A stretch of 64,000 nucleotides of DNA from CAVVSD01 sp963757125 (GCA_963757125.1 CAVWQP010000004.1:372001-436000); one strand, 5' to 3'. Counted from the first letter of the stretch, positions 27,905-37,692 are shown. Notes: generated by a model from the letters alone, not told the origin. A program made the numbers and translations.

Positions 27905-30900
27905 CGACGTCGAGCGCCGTGCCGGCGACGTCGGTGCGCAGGAAGTCCGCGGTCGCGTCGACCGTCATCGGCCGGGCGAAGTAGAAGCCCTGGCCGAGCG
28001 CGCAGCCGAGATCGCGCAGGGCGTCCCACTGCTCGGACATCTCGATGCCCTCGGCGACGACGTCGAGGTTCAGCGACTCGCCGAGCGCGACGACGGCGAT
28101 CGCCAGCTCGGCCGCCTTCTCGGAGGCCGACTCGCTCAGGAACGAGCGGTCCATCTTCAGGACGTCGACCGGGAAGCTCGAGAGGTGGCTCAGCGACGAG
28201 TAGCCGGTGCCGAAGTCGTCGAGCGCGAGCCGGAGCCCCAGCGCCTTGAGCTCCTCGAGCCGGCGGACGGCGAGGTCCGCGTCGGCCATGAGGACGGTCT
28301 CGGTGATCTCGAGCGTCAGGTGCGCGGGATCGAGGCCGGACTCGGCGAGCGCGTCGTGGACGTCGGCGACCACGTCGGAGTGCTGGAGCTGCTTCGCGGA
28401 GAGGTTGATCGCCATCGTGAGCGGTGCGTCGTCCGGGCGCAGGCGCTGCAGCGCGCGCGCCGTGCGGCACCCCTCGCGCAGGACCCAGCGGCCGATCGGG
28501 ACGATGAGGCCGGTCTCCTCGGCGAACGGGATGAAGTCGTTCGGCGCGACGAGCCCGCGCTCGGGATGGCGCCAGCGCACGAGCGCCTCGACCCCGGAGA
28601 CCGAGCCGTCGTGGAGCCGGACGACCGGCTGATAGTGCAGCTCGAACTCGTCGTTGACCAGCGCGCGCTGCAGGTCGGCGCGCAGCTCGAGGCGGGCGAG
28701 GACGCTCTCGTGCATCCGCGGCTCGAACAGGCGGTAGCCGCCCTTGCCGTCGCGCTTGGCGTTGTACATCGCGGCGTCGGCGTTGCGGATGAGCTCCTCG
28801 GGCTCGACGACGGTCCCGGGCTCGGCGAGCGAGATGCCCATGCTGGCGCGCAGGACGAGCTCCTTGTGCCCGACGCGCAGCGGCACGGCCATGGCCTCGA
28901 GCAACCGGTCGGCGGTCTCGACGGCCTCGTCGGCGTTGCGGACGCTCTCCAGCAGCACCGCGAACTCGTCGCCGCCGAAGCGGGCGGCGGTGTCGCTCGC
29001 CCGGATGACGCTCTCGAGGCGCTTGGCGAACTCGGTCAGCACCTCGTCGCCGGCGGCGTGGCCGAGCGAGTCGTTGACGGTCTTGAAGTCGTCGAGGTCG
29101 AGGAACACGACGCCGACGCCGCCGCCGTCGCGCAGGGCGCGGGCCGACGCGTGGCGGACGCGCTCGCCGAACAGCGCGCGGTTCGCCAGGCCCGTGACCG
29201 GGTCGTGGAACGCCTGGTGGGAGAGCTGCTCCTCGAACTGCGCGCGCTCGGAGATGTCGCGAGCGTTCAGGACGATGCCGTTGACGTGCTCGTCCTCGAG
29301 GAGGTTCGTGTACTGGATCTCGAACTGCAGGACGGTGCCGTCGCGGTGGCGCAGCGCGGCCTGGAGGACCTCGGTCTGCCCGGCCTCGCGGGCCGATCCG
29401 TCGCCGAGGATCTGGATGAGCCGCGTGCTGTCGCCGGGCGCGAGCAGCGCCTCGAAGCGGGTGCCGGCGAGCTCGTCGGGGTCGAAGCCGAGGACCGCGA
29501 GCGACGAGGGGCTCTGGTAGACGATGGTGCCGTCGGCGCCGAGCACCGTGATGAGGTCGGACGAGTGGCGCACGAGCGAGCCGAAGCGCGCCTCGCTGCG
29601 CCGGGAGTGGACCTCCTCGGTCAGCTCGGCGCTGCCGAGCGCGAGGGAGACCTGGGTGGCGAGGTCGCGCAGCGCGGCGCGGTCGGCGGTGCCGAGCGTC
29701 TCGCCCGTGGCGACGAGCAGGACGCCGCGCAGCTGCTCGCGCGGGGTGAGGCCGATCGCGAGGACGTTGGAGCTGCTGCGCGGGAGCCCGATGTCGGTGC
29801 GCAGCGACGCGGGGAGCGGCAGCAGCGGCACCTCCGGGTCGGCGGCGAGGGCGAAGAGCGCCTCGGTGGTCGCGGCGTTCAGGTGGCGCCAGGTGAGCAG
29901 CTCGGCCGCCGGCCCGTGGGCCGCGACGATCCGCAGCTCGCCCTCCTCGAGGAGCGCGAACGCGCTCGTCGAGCCGGGGCACAGCTCGTCGGCCGACCGC
30001 ATGGCCGCCGCATAGAGCTCGTCGCGCTCGGTCGCGCCCACGAGGGCGGAGCCCGCGCCGCTCAGCACGCGCTGGCGGTCGGAGGAGCGCTCCTCCTGGC
30101 GGACGAGGCCGGCCATGCGGGCCACGACGAGGATGAACAGGACGACCGACGCCAGGACGATGACGAGCAGGTCGACGTCGCCGCGGCGCATCTCGCCCAC
30201 GATCTCGACGGCCGGTGCGATGAGCGTCGCGAACGTCAGGAGCGCCAGGCGGATCGGCGACAGGCGCGGCGCGTGCCCGGGAGCCGGCTCGGACAGCTCG
30301 CGCATCGACGGATGCAGTGCCGCGGCGCCCCAGAGGAGGTAGAAGCTGATCCAGCCGACGTCGAGGATGACCTGGCCGTCGTAGGCGCCGTTCAGCGTCA
30401 CGACGCCGTAGACGAAGTCGGTGACGAGCAGCGCGATGATGCTCGCGGAGAGGAAGCCGAACGCGGGCCCGCGGCGGCCGCCGTCGACGGCGAGGCGGAT
30501 GGCGGCGGCGAGGAGCAGGATGTCGCCCGCCGGGTACGCGATCGACACGAGCTTGGCGAAGACGTCCATCGTGTCGTCGTGGAGGTAGGGCGCGATGAGC
30601 GCGACCCACGAGACGAGCGCGAGGCCCAGCGTCATGATCAGCGCGTCGATGAGGCCGGGGCGGTCGCCGTGCGGGTTGCGGCGCCGCACGAGCGAGAGCA
30701 GCCCGATCATGAGCGCCGGGTAGACGAGGATGTACATCCCGTCGCCGACCGACGGGAACGGCACCTCCCCGCCGAAGACGCGCGGGTAGGAGTACGTGTA
30801 GAGGTCGCCCAGCCAGAACAGCGCGAAGCCGAGCGCGAAGAAGAGCCAGGAGCGCCTCGCGGCCGGGCGGTAGCGGCGGACGCCGACGAGGATCGCCAAC

Positions 30901-31046
30901 ACCGGCGAGAGCCCGAGCGCGTTCATGACCGGCCCGGAGCCCTTGAACGGCGGCACCCAGACGTAGAGCGCGCACAGCAGCGCACCGCCGGCGAGCAGCA
31001 GCTGCCACGCCGCCGCGCGGCCCAGGACGGCGCGCAGGCGCGTCAT
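27894..31046 (-). CDS. Membrane GAF-PAS-GGDEF-EAL cyclic-di-GMP protein
   Basis: 1050 aa. Residues 1-320 hold about nine or ten membrane helices, a possible small-molecule sensor. A GAF-like domain (330-475) and a PAS domain (485-600, SDLITVLGADGTIVYQSP) follow. The diguanylate cyclase domain has an intact GGDEF at 691-695 (ARFGGDEFAVLL) with HDPVTGLANR. The phosphodiesterase domain has EAL at 820-822 (VEALVRWRHP), NLSAKQL, LEITET and DDFGTGYSSL at 943-952. Both catalytic sites look intact, so it may make or degrade c-di-GMP. ATG 31046 overlaps the synthase stop (ATGA). Confidence 0.93.
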   Translation of the reverse strand: MTRLRAVLGRAAAWQLLLAGGALLCALYVWVPPFKGSGPVMNALGLSPVLAILVGVRRYRPAARRSWLFFALGFALFWLGDLYTYSYPRVFGGEVPFPSVGDGMYILVYPALMIGLLSLVRRRNPHGDRPGLIDALIMTLGLALVSWVALIAPYLHDDTMDVFAKLVSIAYPAGDILLLAAAIRLAVDGGRRGPAFGFLSASIIALLVTDFVYGVVTLNGAYDGQVILDVGWISFYLLWGAAALHPSMRELSEPAPGHAPRLSPIRLALLTFATLIAPAVEIVGEMRRGDVDLLVIVLASVVLFILVVARMAGLVRQEERSSDRQRVLSGAGSALVGATERDELYAAAMRSADELCPGSTSAFALLEEGELRIVAAHGPAAELLTWRHLNAATTEALFALAADPEVPLLPLPASLRTDIGLPRSSSNVLAIGLTPREQLRGVLLVATGETLGTADRAALRDLATQVSLALGSAELTEEVHSRRSEARFGSLVRHSSDLITVLGADGTIVYQSPSSLAVLGFDPDELAGTRFEALLAPGDSTRLIQILGDGSAREAGQTEVLQAALRHRDGTVLQFEIQYTNLLEDEHVNGIVLNARDISERAQFEEQLSHQAFHDPVTGLANRALFGERVRHASARALRDGGGVGVVFLDLDDFKTVNDSLGHAAGDEVLTEFAKRLESVIRASDTAARFGGDEFAVLLESVRNADEAVETADRLLEAMAVPLRVGHKELVLRASMGISLAEPGTVVEPEELIRNADAAMYNAKRDGKGGYRLFEPRMHESVLARLELRADLQRALVNDEFELHYQPVVRLHDGSVSGVEALVRWRHPERGLVAPNDFIPFAEETGLIVPIGRWVLREGCRTARALQRLRPDDAPLTMAINLSAKQLQHSDVVADVHDALAESGLDPAHLTLEITETVLMADADLAVRRLEELKALGLRLALDDFGTGYSSLSHLSSFPVDVLKMDRSFLSESASEKAAELAIAVVALGESLNLDVVAEGIEMSEQWDALRDLGCALGQGFYFARPMTVDATADFLRTDVAGTALDVDAA

Positions 31047-32344
31047 GCGGCCTGCTCCATCGGCGGCACGCCCGCCTCGCAGAGCTCGCCGCGGTCGGCG
31101 AGCTCCTCGATCGCGGCGATCGCGGTGTCGATCTCGGCGTCGGTGTTCGCGGCGGTGACCTGGAGGCGGAAGCCGACCTCGTGCTTGGGCACGAGCGGGT
31201 AGGCGGCGAGCGTCACGTAGACGCCGCGGTCGAAGAGCATCTGGCCGACCTCGGCGATGCGCCGGTGGTCGCGCAGCGGGATCTCGATGATCGGGAAGCC
31301 CGAGCGGTTCGGCGTGTGGACGCCGATGCGGTCCAGCGCCTGCAGGACGCGCTCGGTGAGCCGCCAGAGCTCGGCGCGCATCGCGTCGCCGCGCGTCTCG
31401 TTGACCTCCAGGCCGGCGAGGACGGTCGCCAGCGAGGCGACCGGCGACGGGCCCGAGTAGAGGTACGGCGGGGCGGCGACCTTCAGGAGCTGCTTGACCT
31501 CGGTCGGGCAGGCGATGAACGCCAGCAGCGACGAGTACGCCTTCGAGAACCCGCCGACGAGCACGAGGTTGTCGTAGGTCTCGCCCGTGTGGCGCACGAC
31601 GCTGTTGCCGCGCGTGCCGAAGGGGCTCGTCTCGCCCGGCGTGCGCTCGCCGATGACGCCGAAGCCGTGCGCGTCGTCGACGTAGAGCAGCGCGCCGTGC
31701 TTGCGCGCGACGGCCGCGAAGGCGGGGAGGTCGGGCGCGTTGCCGGTCATGCTGTTCACGCCGTCCATGCAGACGAGGCGGGTGGGATCGCGCTCGGCGC
31801 TGAGGAGCTGGTCGAGGTGGTCGGGATCCTCGAAGCGGAAGCGACGGACCGCGGCGCCGCGCGAGCGGGCGACCTGGCAGCCGTCGTAGATCGTCTTGTG
31901 CGCGCGCTGGTCGAGGAAGATCGTGCCGGAGGCGGCGAGCAGCGGGATCACCGACATGTGGATGTGGGTGATCGTCGGGAGGACGAGCGAGTCCTCGGCG
32001 CCCAGCAGCGCGGTGAGGCGCTCCTCGATCTGCTCGTAGAGCACCGGGCTGCCCAGGAGGCGCGACCAGCTCGGGTGCGTGCCCCAGGCGTCGAGGTGGG
32101 CCGGGACGGCCTCGATGATCTCGCGGTCGAGGTCGAAGCCCAGGTAGTTGCAGGAGGCGAAGTCGGCCAGCCAGTGGTCGCCCACGCGGATCATGCGCCC
32201 GTCGATCTCGTCGATGACCGCATCCATCATCGGATGCGAGGCCGTCAGCTCGGCGAGGTCGGAGACGGTGTCCAGCCAGTGGTCGAGCCAGGGCTTGCGA
32301 GCGGGTGCGGCGACGGGGGCAGACGAAGCGGGGGCGAGGCGCAT
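31043..32344 (-). CDS. Alpha-oxoamine synthase (PLP), KBL/SPT/CqsA-like
   Basis: 433-aa fold-type I PLP enzyme that joins an acyl-CoA to an amino acid with decarboxylation. Visible motifs: FASCNYLGFDLDREIIEA, GTHPSWSRLLGSPVLYEQIE, the PLP Asp/His in YVDDAHGFGVIG, and the Schiff-base lysine in LVGGFSKAYSSLLAF. It is longer at the N-terminus than KBL or BioF and lies away from biotin or threonine genes. Instead it opens an operon with a GGDEF-EAL protein and an MFS exporter. Serine-palmitoyltransferase-like and CqsA-like autoinducer synthase roles are both compatible; the substrate is unknown. Confidence 0.85.
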   Translation of the reverse strand: MRLAPASSAPVAAPARKPWLDHWLDTVSDLAELTASHPMMDAVIDEIDGRMIRVGDHWLADFASCNYLGFDLDREIIEAVPAHLDAWGTHPSWSRLLGSPVLYEQIEERLTALLGAEDSLVLPTITHIHMSVIPLLAASGTIFLDQRAHKTIYDGCQVARSRGAAVRRFRFEDPDHLDQLLSAERDPTRLVCMDGVNSMTGNAPDLPAFAAVARKHGALLYVDDAHGFGVIGERTPGETSPFGTRGNSVVRHTGETYDNLVLVGGFSKAYSSLLAFIACPTEVKQLLKVAAPPYLYSGPSPVASLATVLAGLEVNETRGDAMRAELWRLTERVLQALDRIGVHTPNRSGFPIIEIPLRDHRRIAEVGQMLFDRGVYVTLAAYPLVPKHEVGFRLQVTAANTDAEIDTAIAAIEELADRGELCEAGVPPMEQAA

Positions 32345-32413
32345 GTCCGGGTCATCGGCCGGTGTCCCGGAAAGCTGAGCGGCTCCCGAGAGGAGATGGA
32401 CGCCCGTCTGGGG

Positions 32414-33382
32414 CTACGGGCTGACGTCCAGCACGACCTTGCCCGTCGCGCCGCGTCCCTCGAGCAGCCGCATGGCCTCCGCGCCGTCCTCGAGCGCGAA
32501 CCGCGGCCCGACGATCGGGCGCACGATGCCCTGCTCGGCGAGGCGGTGGACCTCGGCGCCCACGGTGCGGCGGTCCTCGGGGTGACCGGCCATCCACGCG
32601 CCGAACCCGGCCCCGACGACGGAGATGTTGCGCAGCAGCAGCCGGTTGACCTTGACCTCCGGGATCGCGCCACCGGTGAAGCCGAGCACGAGCAGGCGCC
32701 CGGTCGGCCGCAGCGCGCGGAGGCTGTCGACGAACCGGTCGCCGCCGACGGGGTCCGCCACGAGGTCCACGCCGCCGCCGGTCAGCTCGAGCGCCTCCTC
32801 GCGCCAGGCGCCGTCGGAGCGCAGCACCTCGTGCGCGCCGGCGTCGCGAGCGACGCGCTCCTTCTCGTCGGAGGACACGACGGCGATCGTCTGCGCTCCG
32901 AGCCCGCGCGCCATCTGCAGCGTCGCCGTCCCGAGGCCGCCCGCCGCGCCGTGGACGAGGATCGTCTCCCCCGCGCGCAGGCGCCCGCGCATGACGAGCG
33001 CGAACCAGGCCGTGTGGTAGTTGAGGACGAGCCCGGCGCCCTGCGCGAAGTCGAGCGCGTCGGCCAGGGGGAACGTGTCGTCCACGTCGGCGACGGCGAG
33101 CTCGGCCCAGCCGCCGCCCTGCGTCATCGCGGCGACGCGGTCACCGGGGGCGAACGGGCTGCCCGCCGGCGCCGCGCGCACGACGCCCGCAGCCTCGACG
33201 CCCGGCACGTAGGGCGGCTCGGCGGCCGACTGGTACTGGCCGCGCGCCTGCAGCACGTCCGGGAACGACACGCCCGCGGCACGCACCTCGAAGAGGACGC
33301 CGTCGCCCGGGTCCGGCTCGGGCACGTCGGCGACGACGACCGCGTCCGGGCCCTCGAGCGCGGTGACCTGGAGGGCGCGCAT
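32414..33382 (-). CDS. NADPH:quinone oxidoreductase family protein
   Basis: 322-aa zinc-free MDR enzyme. GroES-like domain: VRAAGVSFPDVLQARGQYQ and PGVEAAGVVRAAP. Cofactor domain: ILVHGAAGGLGTATLQMARG and AVVSSDEKERVA, where Ser-Ser after strand 2 fits NADPH. The sequence is of the quinone reductase/zeta-crystallin type. ATG 33382 was chosen because the family begins there (MRALQVTALEGPDAV). It lies 11 nt downstream of the 109-aa hypothetical gene on the same strand and probably shares its mRNA. Confidence 0.87.
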   Translation of the reverse strand: MRALQVTALEGPDAVVVADVPEPDPGDGVLFEVRAAGVSFPDVLQARGQYQSAAEPPYVPGVEAAGVVRAAPAGSPFAPGDRVAAMTQGGGWAELAVADVDDTFPLADALDFAQGAGLVLNYHTAWFALVMRGRLRAGETILVHGAAGGLGTATLQMARGLGAQTIAVVSSDEKERVARDAGAHEVLRSDGAWREEALELTGGGVDLVADPVGGDRFVDSLRALRPTGRLLVLGFTGGAIPEVKVNRLLLRNISVVGAGFGAWMAGHPEDRRTVGAEVHRLAEQGIVRPIVGPRFALEDGAEAMRLLEGRGATGKVVLDVSP

Positions 33383-33393
33383 CGCCCGCGGCG

Positions 33394-33723
33394 CTAGGCC
33401 GGCTTGGCCCACTCCACGTGGGCCTGGATCGCCGTGCCCGACGGGTCCATCCAGCCCTTGGAGCCGGCGTAGGCGAGCATCTTGTCCAGCCCCGCGTTCC
33501 AGTCGGGGTCCGCCGCGAGGTCGCCGGCGAGCCGCCGCACCGCGTCGACGGTGATGAACGCGTTGCCGTCCTCCGCGATCGTGCCGACGCCGTCCAGCGC
33601 GCGACTCAGCTCGGTGGGATGCGGCTGCGCGGCCTGCGCGAGCACCTTGAAGGAGCCGAGGTCGCGCGGTTCGGCGAGCGAGACGCTCGGGGGCGCGACG
33701 GTGAGGTCGACGAGGACGTCCAT
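33394..33723 (-). CDS. Conserved hypothetical protein (109 aa)
   Basis: Starts MDVLVDLTVAPPSVSLAEPR and contains LGSFKVLAQAAQPHPTELSR, GNAFITVDAVRRLAG and a Trp-rich C-terminus (PDWNAGLDKMLAYAGSKGWM). It has no signal peptide or membrane helix. Similar small proteins are found in actinobacteria, often next to oxidoreductases, without known function. It is divergent from the acetoacetyl-CoA synthetase gene and cotranscribed with the quinone oxidoreductase. Confidence 0.65.
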   Translation of the reverse strand: MDVLVDLTVAPPSVSLAEPRDLGSFKVLAQAAQPHPTELSRALDGVGTIAEDGNAFITVDAVRRLAGDLAADPDWNAGLDKMLAYAGSKGWMDPSGTAIQAHVEWAKPA

Positions 33724-33742
33724 GGCGCGTGAGGCTAGTTGG

Positions 33743-33748
33743 TAGGTT
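33743..33748 (+). promoter_or_regulatory. Putative -10 box TAGGTT
   Basis: Ends 10 nt before GTG 33759. The 15-nt context GGTAGGTTCCCTCGC is repeated exactly at 15966-15980 in front of the phospholipase D reading frame. Confidence 0.35.
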
Positions 33749-33758
33749 CCCTCGCCCT

Positions 33759-35724
33759 GTGAGCGGCCGGATCCTCTGGAACCCCCCGCGCGATGTGCGC
33801 GAACGCACGACCATCGGTCGGTATCTGAACTGGATGCGCGACGAGCACGGTCGCGACCTGGCCGACTGGGACGAGCTCTGGCGCTGGTCCGTCGACGACC
33901 TCGAGGGCTTCTGGGCGTCGCTGTGGGAGTTCTTCGACGTGCAGGCCAGCGAGCCGTACGACGAGGTCCTGACGACGCGCGAGATGCCGGGCGCGAAGTG
34001 GTTCACCCAGTCGCGGCTGAACTACACCGAGCACATGCTCGGCACGCGCGAGGACGACGACCGCGTCGCGATCGTCGCCCGGTCGCAGACCCGCGAGCCC
34101 ATGTCGCTGACCTTCGGGCGAGCTGCGCGAGCAGGTCGCACGCTGCCGTTGGGGCCTGCAGAGCCTCGGCGTCGGGCCCGGCGACCGCGTCGTCGGCTAC
34201 CTGCCCAACGTCCCCGAGACGGTCGTCGCCTTCATCGCCACCGCGAGCCTCGGCGCGACGTGGGCGACGTGCGCGCCCGAGTTCGGCTCGCGCAGCGTCA
34301 TCGACCGCTTCGCCCAGATCGAGCCGAAGGTCCTCCTGACCGTCGGCGGCTACGGGTTCCGCGACCGCTACCTCGACCGGACGGAGGAGGTCGCCAGGCT
34401 CCGCGAGGCGCTGCCGACCGTCGAGCACGTCGTGCACGTGCCCTACGGCGAGGCCGTGGTCCCCGACGCGATCGAGTGGTCCGAGCTGCTCAGGTACGTC
34501 GGGCCGCTGGAGTTCGAGCAGGTGCCGTTCGACCACCCGCTCGTCGTGCTCTTCTCGTCCGGGACGACCGGCCTGCCCAAGGCGATCGTGCACGGCCACG
34601 GGAACCTGCTCGTCGAGCACTTCAAGGCGCACGGCCTGCAGTGGGACGTCGGGCCCGAGAAGCGCCTCCTGCAGTTCACGACGACCGCGTGGATGATGTG
34701 GAACGCGCTCGTGTCGGTGCTCATCCTGCGCGCGTCGATCGTCCTCATCGACGGCGACCCGACCTGGCCCGACCTCAGCCTCCAGTGGCGGCTGGCGGCC
34801 GAGACGGGGGCGACGCACGTCGGCATGTCCCCCGCCTTCCTCATGGCCTGCCGCAAGGCCGAGCTGCAGCCAGGCCGCGACCTCGATCTGTCGCGGCTCA
34901 AGACGGTCATCACGGCCGGCTCGCCGCTGCCGCCCGAGGGCTTTCAGTTCGTCTACGACCAGCTCGGCCCCGAGACGCTGCTCATCAACGGCAGCGGCGG
35001 CACCGACGTGTGCTCGGCGTTCGTGACCGGCTCGCCGATGCTGCCGGTCTACGAGGGTGAGCTCGCCGCGCCCGCGCTCGCGGTCGACTGCCGGGCCTTC
35101 GACGAGGACGGCAACACGGTCGTCGGCGAGCTCGGGGAGTTCGTCGTGACGACGCCGATGCCGTCGATGCCGGTCCGCCTGTGGAACGACCCCGACGGCG
35201 AGCGTCTGCGCGAGGCGTACTTCGACCGCTACCCCGGCGTGTGGCGCCAGGGCGACTGGGCGCTGTTCACCGAGCGCGGCAGCTGCATCATCACCGGCCG
35301 CTCCGACGCGACGCTGAACCGCGGCGGCGTGCGGCTGGGGACGAGCGAGATCTACACGGCGGTCGAGGAGCTGCCGGAGATCGTCGACTCGCTCATCGTG
35401 CACCTGGAGGACAACGAGGGCGGCGCGGGCGAGCTCGTGCTGTTCGTGGTCCTCGCCGACGGCGCGACGCTCGACGACGACCTGCGGGCGAAGGTCCGCA
35501 GGACGCTCCGAACCGAGCTCTCGCCCCGCCACGCGCCGGACACGATCGTCGCGGTGCCCGCGGTGCCGCGGACGCGGACGGGCAAGAAGCTGGAGACGCC
35601 CGTGAAGCGCATCCTGCGCGGGGCGAAGGCGGAGGACGTCGCGGCGCGCGACGCCCTCCTGGATCCCTCGGCGATCGACGCGTTCGTCGCGTACGCCGCG
35701 CGGGACGAACCGGCGACCGCCTAG
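33759..35724 (+). pseudogene. Acetoacetyl-CoA synthetase, frameshifted
   Basis: AMP-forming ligase that makes acetoacetyl-CoA from acetoacetate. Read in two frames it gives about 655 aa, the normal length. N-terminus: GRILWNPPRDVRERTTIGRY, and WFTQSRLNYTEHMLG typical of the family. After MSLTFG the frame is lost by one extra G (GGG at 34116-34118) and resumes ELREQVARCRWGLQSLGVG in the next frame. The P-loop is VVLFSSGTTGLPKAIVHGHG, with GSGGTDVCSAFVTGSP, WRQGDWALFTERGS and the catalytic lysine in RTRTGKKLETPVKRIL. The stop shares a CTAG with the convergent glycosyltransferase. The indel may be a sequence error. Confidence 0.85.
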
Positions 35725-36971
35725 GCCACCGCGCTCAGCGCGGCGCGGTCTCCGAGGAGCTCCTCGGCCTCGTCGGCGAAGCGATCCGGCCCGCCCGACG
35801 CCCGCAGGCGCGCGCCGGCGGCCTCGGCCCCTGGGCGCCTGACGATCGCCTCGCGAACGGCGAGGCGCAGGCGCTCGGGCGAGAGCTTCTTCGACGGCAG
35901 CGTCACGCCGGCGCCGCACTCGCTGACGCGCCGGGCGACCTCTGGCTGGTCGCGCCCGAAGGGCACGACGGCCAGCGGCACACCAGCGGTGACGGACTTC
36001 TGCACGATGCCCATGCCGCCGTGACAGACGACGGCGGCCGCGCGGTCGAGCACGTGCCCGTGGGGCACGAAGCGCGCGACGCGGGCGTTGGGCGCGGTCG
36101 GCAGGTCGGCGCCGTAGGCGTCGGCGAGCGTCACGACGACGCGGACCGGCTCGTCGCGCAGGGCCTCGATCGCCGCGCGCGCGAGGGTCTCGTCGCCCTG
36201 GTACTCGGTCGAGCACGTGACGAGCACCCACGGGTCGCCGTCCTCGAGCAGCCAGTCGGGGGCGTCCTCCTCGGGCTCCCAGATCTGCGGCCCGACGTGG
36301 CGGAACATGTCCGGCAGCCCCGTGCGCGGGTACTCGAGCGGCTCGCCCGTCAGCACGATGAGGCGGTCGGGCCGGACCACGTGCTCGATCGCGTCCGGGA
36401 GCGGCGCGAGCCCCGCGTCCGCCCGCAGGCGGTTGATGCCGGGCATCATCGCCTTCGAGTAGACGCTGACCATGAGGCGGTTCATGAGCCGGTTGCGCAT
36501 CCGTCCCACCGGGCCCGCGATCGGCTTGAGCCCGAACCCGAACGGAGGGACCTCGTCGGTCGGGTACGCGAGGAGCGTCGGCTGGATCGAGGCCCACGGG
36601 AGGCCCGTGGCCTCGGCGGCGACGACGGCGCCGTAGGCGTTCATGTCGGTGAGGAGCACGTCGGGCTGGAGCGCGGCGACGTCGTCGCGGAACTGGGCCA
36701 TCTCGTACGGGCCGCGCTTCATGAGGTCCTCGAGGCCGCGCGTGAGGCGCTCCCTCGGGTTGGAGACCTCGTAGTCGGTCGCGGGGATCTCGAGGATCCG
36801 CGGGTCGACGCCCTCGACGTCGCGCAGTCCGGCGGCGCGGACGGCGTCGACGTGCTTCGGGGCGGTGCGCAGGTGGACCGTGTGGCCGCGGTCCTGCAGC
36901 GCGAGGAAGCCGGGGACCATGGGGAAGAGGTGGCCGCTGGCCGGCGATGTGTAGGCGTAGAACGTCGACAT
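35721..36971 (-). CDS. UGT/MGT-type glycosyltransferase
   Basis: 416-aa GT1-family enzyme that moves a sugar from an NDP-sugar to a small acceptor. N-terminal acceptor domain: FYAYTSPASGHLFPMVPGFL with the catalytic-type His in GHLFP. C-terminal donor domain: VLVTCSTEYQGDET, RFVPHGHVLDRAAAVVCHGG (donor motif H-G-G) and VPLAVVPFGRDQPEVARRV. These relatives glycosylate macrolides, flavonoids or lipids. It lies 3 nt downstream of a TetR gene on the same strand, suggesting control by the acceptor compound. Confidence 0.88.
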   Translation of the reverse strand: MSTFYAYTSPASGHLFPMVPGFLALQDRGHTVHLRTAPKHVDAVRAAGLRDVEGVDPRILEIPATDYEVSNPRERLTRGLEDLMKRGPYEMAQFRDDVAALQPDVLLTDMNAYGAVVAAEATGLPWASIQPTLLAYPTDEVPPFGFGLKPIAGPVGRMRNRLMNRLMVSVYSKAMMPGINRLRADAGLAPLPDAIEHVVRPDRLIVLTGEPLEYPRTGLPDMFRHVGPQIWEPEEDAPDWLLEDGDPWVLVTCSTEYQGDETLARAAIEALRDEPVRVVVTLADAYGADLPTAPNARVARFVPHGHVLDRAAAVVCHGGMGIVQKSVTAGVPLAVVPFGRDQPEVARRVSECGAGVTLPSKKLSPERLRLAVREAIVRRPGAEAAGARLRASGGPDRFADEAEELLGDRAALSAVA

Positions 36972-36974
36972 CGG

Positions 36975-37586
36975 TCAGGACTCCCGTCCGTGAGGTGGGT
37001 TGAGGCAGGCGGTGATGAGGTCGGCGACGGCGTCCGTGGCCGCCTCGGGCGACAGGCCCTCGACGACGCGCAGGACCTGCCAGAGCTCGACGCCGGTGAC
37101 GCCGACGAGCCGCGCGCGGAGGGCGTGGCGGGCGTCGGGCGCGAGAGCGTCGAGATGGCCGGCGAACGTCGTCTCGATCCACGCGCGGTGGTTCGCGCGG
37201 CCGAGCTCGGCCATCTCGGTGAGCGACGGGGTCGCGTCCTCCTGACGCAGCAGGCGATCCATCATGGGTCCCCAGCGCTCGTACTGACGGGCGACCGCCT
37301 CGGCGACCGCCCGCGGCTCCTCGGCGGGCGGCTCGCCGCGCGCCGCTGAGATCTGCGGGACCATCCAGGTCCCGACCGCCCGGACGAGGCCGTCCTTCGT
37401 CCCGACCCGGCGGATGACCGTCTGGAGCCCGACGCCCGCACGCTCCGCGACCGCACCGAGCGTGATCTGGTCGAACGGGCGCTCGGTGAACAGCGCGAGC
37501 CCCGCCTCGTAGATCCGCAGCGTGTTGGCCTCTGCCGACTTTGCGCGGTCGCGCTGGACGTAGGTGCGGGTGGGCGTCGACTTCAC
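36975..37586 (-). CDS. TetR family regulator
   Basis: About 203 aa from GTG 37586. HTH: AKSAEANTLRIYEAGLALFT, FDQITLGAVAERAGVGLQTV, IRRVGTKDGLVRAVG; then a helical ligand domain ending DAVADLITACLNPP. The start was placed at VKSTPTRTYVQR because upstream residues are not family-like, although the frame is open to 37664. It forms an operon with the glycosyltransferase, the usual layout for a detoxification or tailoring enzyme under ligand control. Confidence 0.82.
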   Translation of the reverse strand: MKSTPTRTYVQRDRAKSAEANTLRIYEAGLALFTERPFDQITLGAVAERAGVGLQTVIRRVGTKDGLVRAVGTWMVPQISAARGEPPAEEPRAVAEAVARQYERWGPMMDRLLRQEDATPSLTEMAELGRANHRAWIETTFAGHLDALAPDARHALRARLVGVTGVELWQVLRVVEGLSPEAATDAVADLITACLNPPHGRES

Positions 37587-37692
37587 GGGAACGACGCTAC
37601 CGCGAAATTCGGGGTCGCCGGAAGTGCGGCTAACCCCACATCGGGGGACGGATGACACCACCACCGATGAGTCCCGGTGAGCCCCGGCGTTC

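Noticed and set aside
28185..31202. About 1000-codon open frame antisense to the GGDEF-EAL gene
   Set aside because: Composition is biased Glu/Arg/Val/Ala with no motif, and the opposite strand encodes intact GGDEF and EAL sites.
34003..37182. About 1060-codon frame across the synthetase and glycosyltransferase region
   Set aside because: Low-complexity Arg-rich product, antisense to real genes with clear catalytic motifs.
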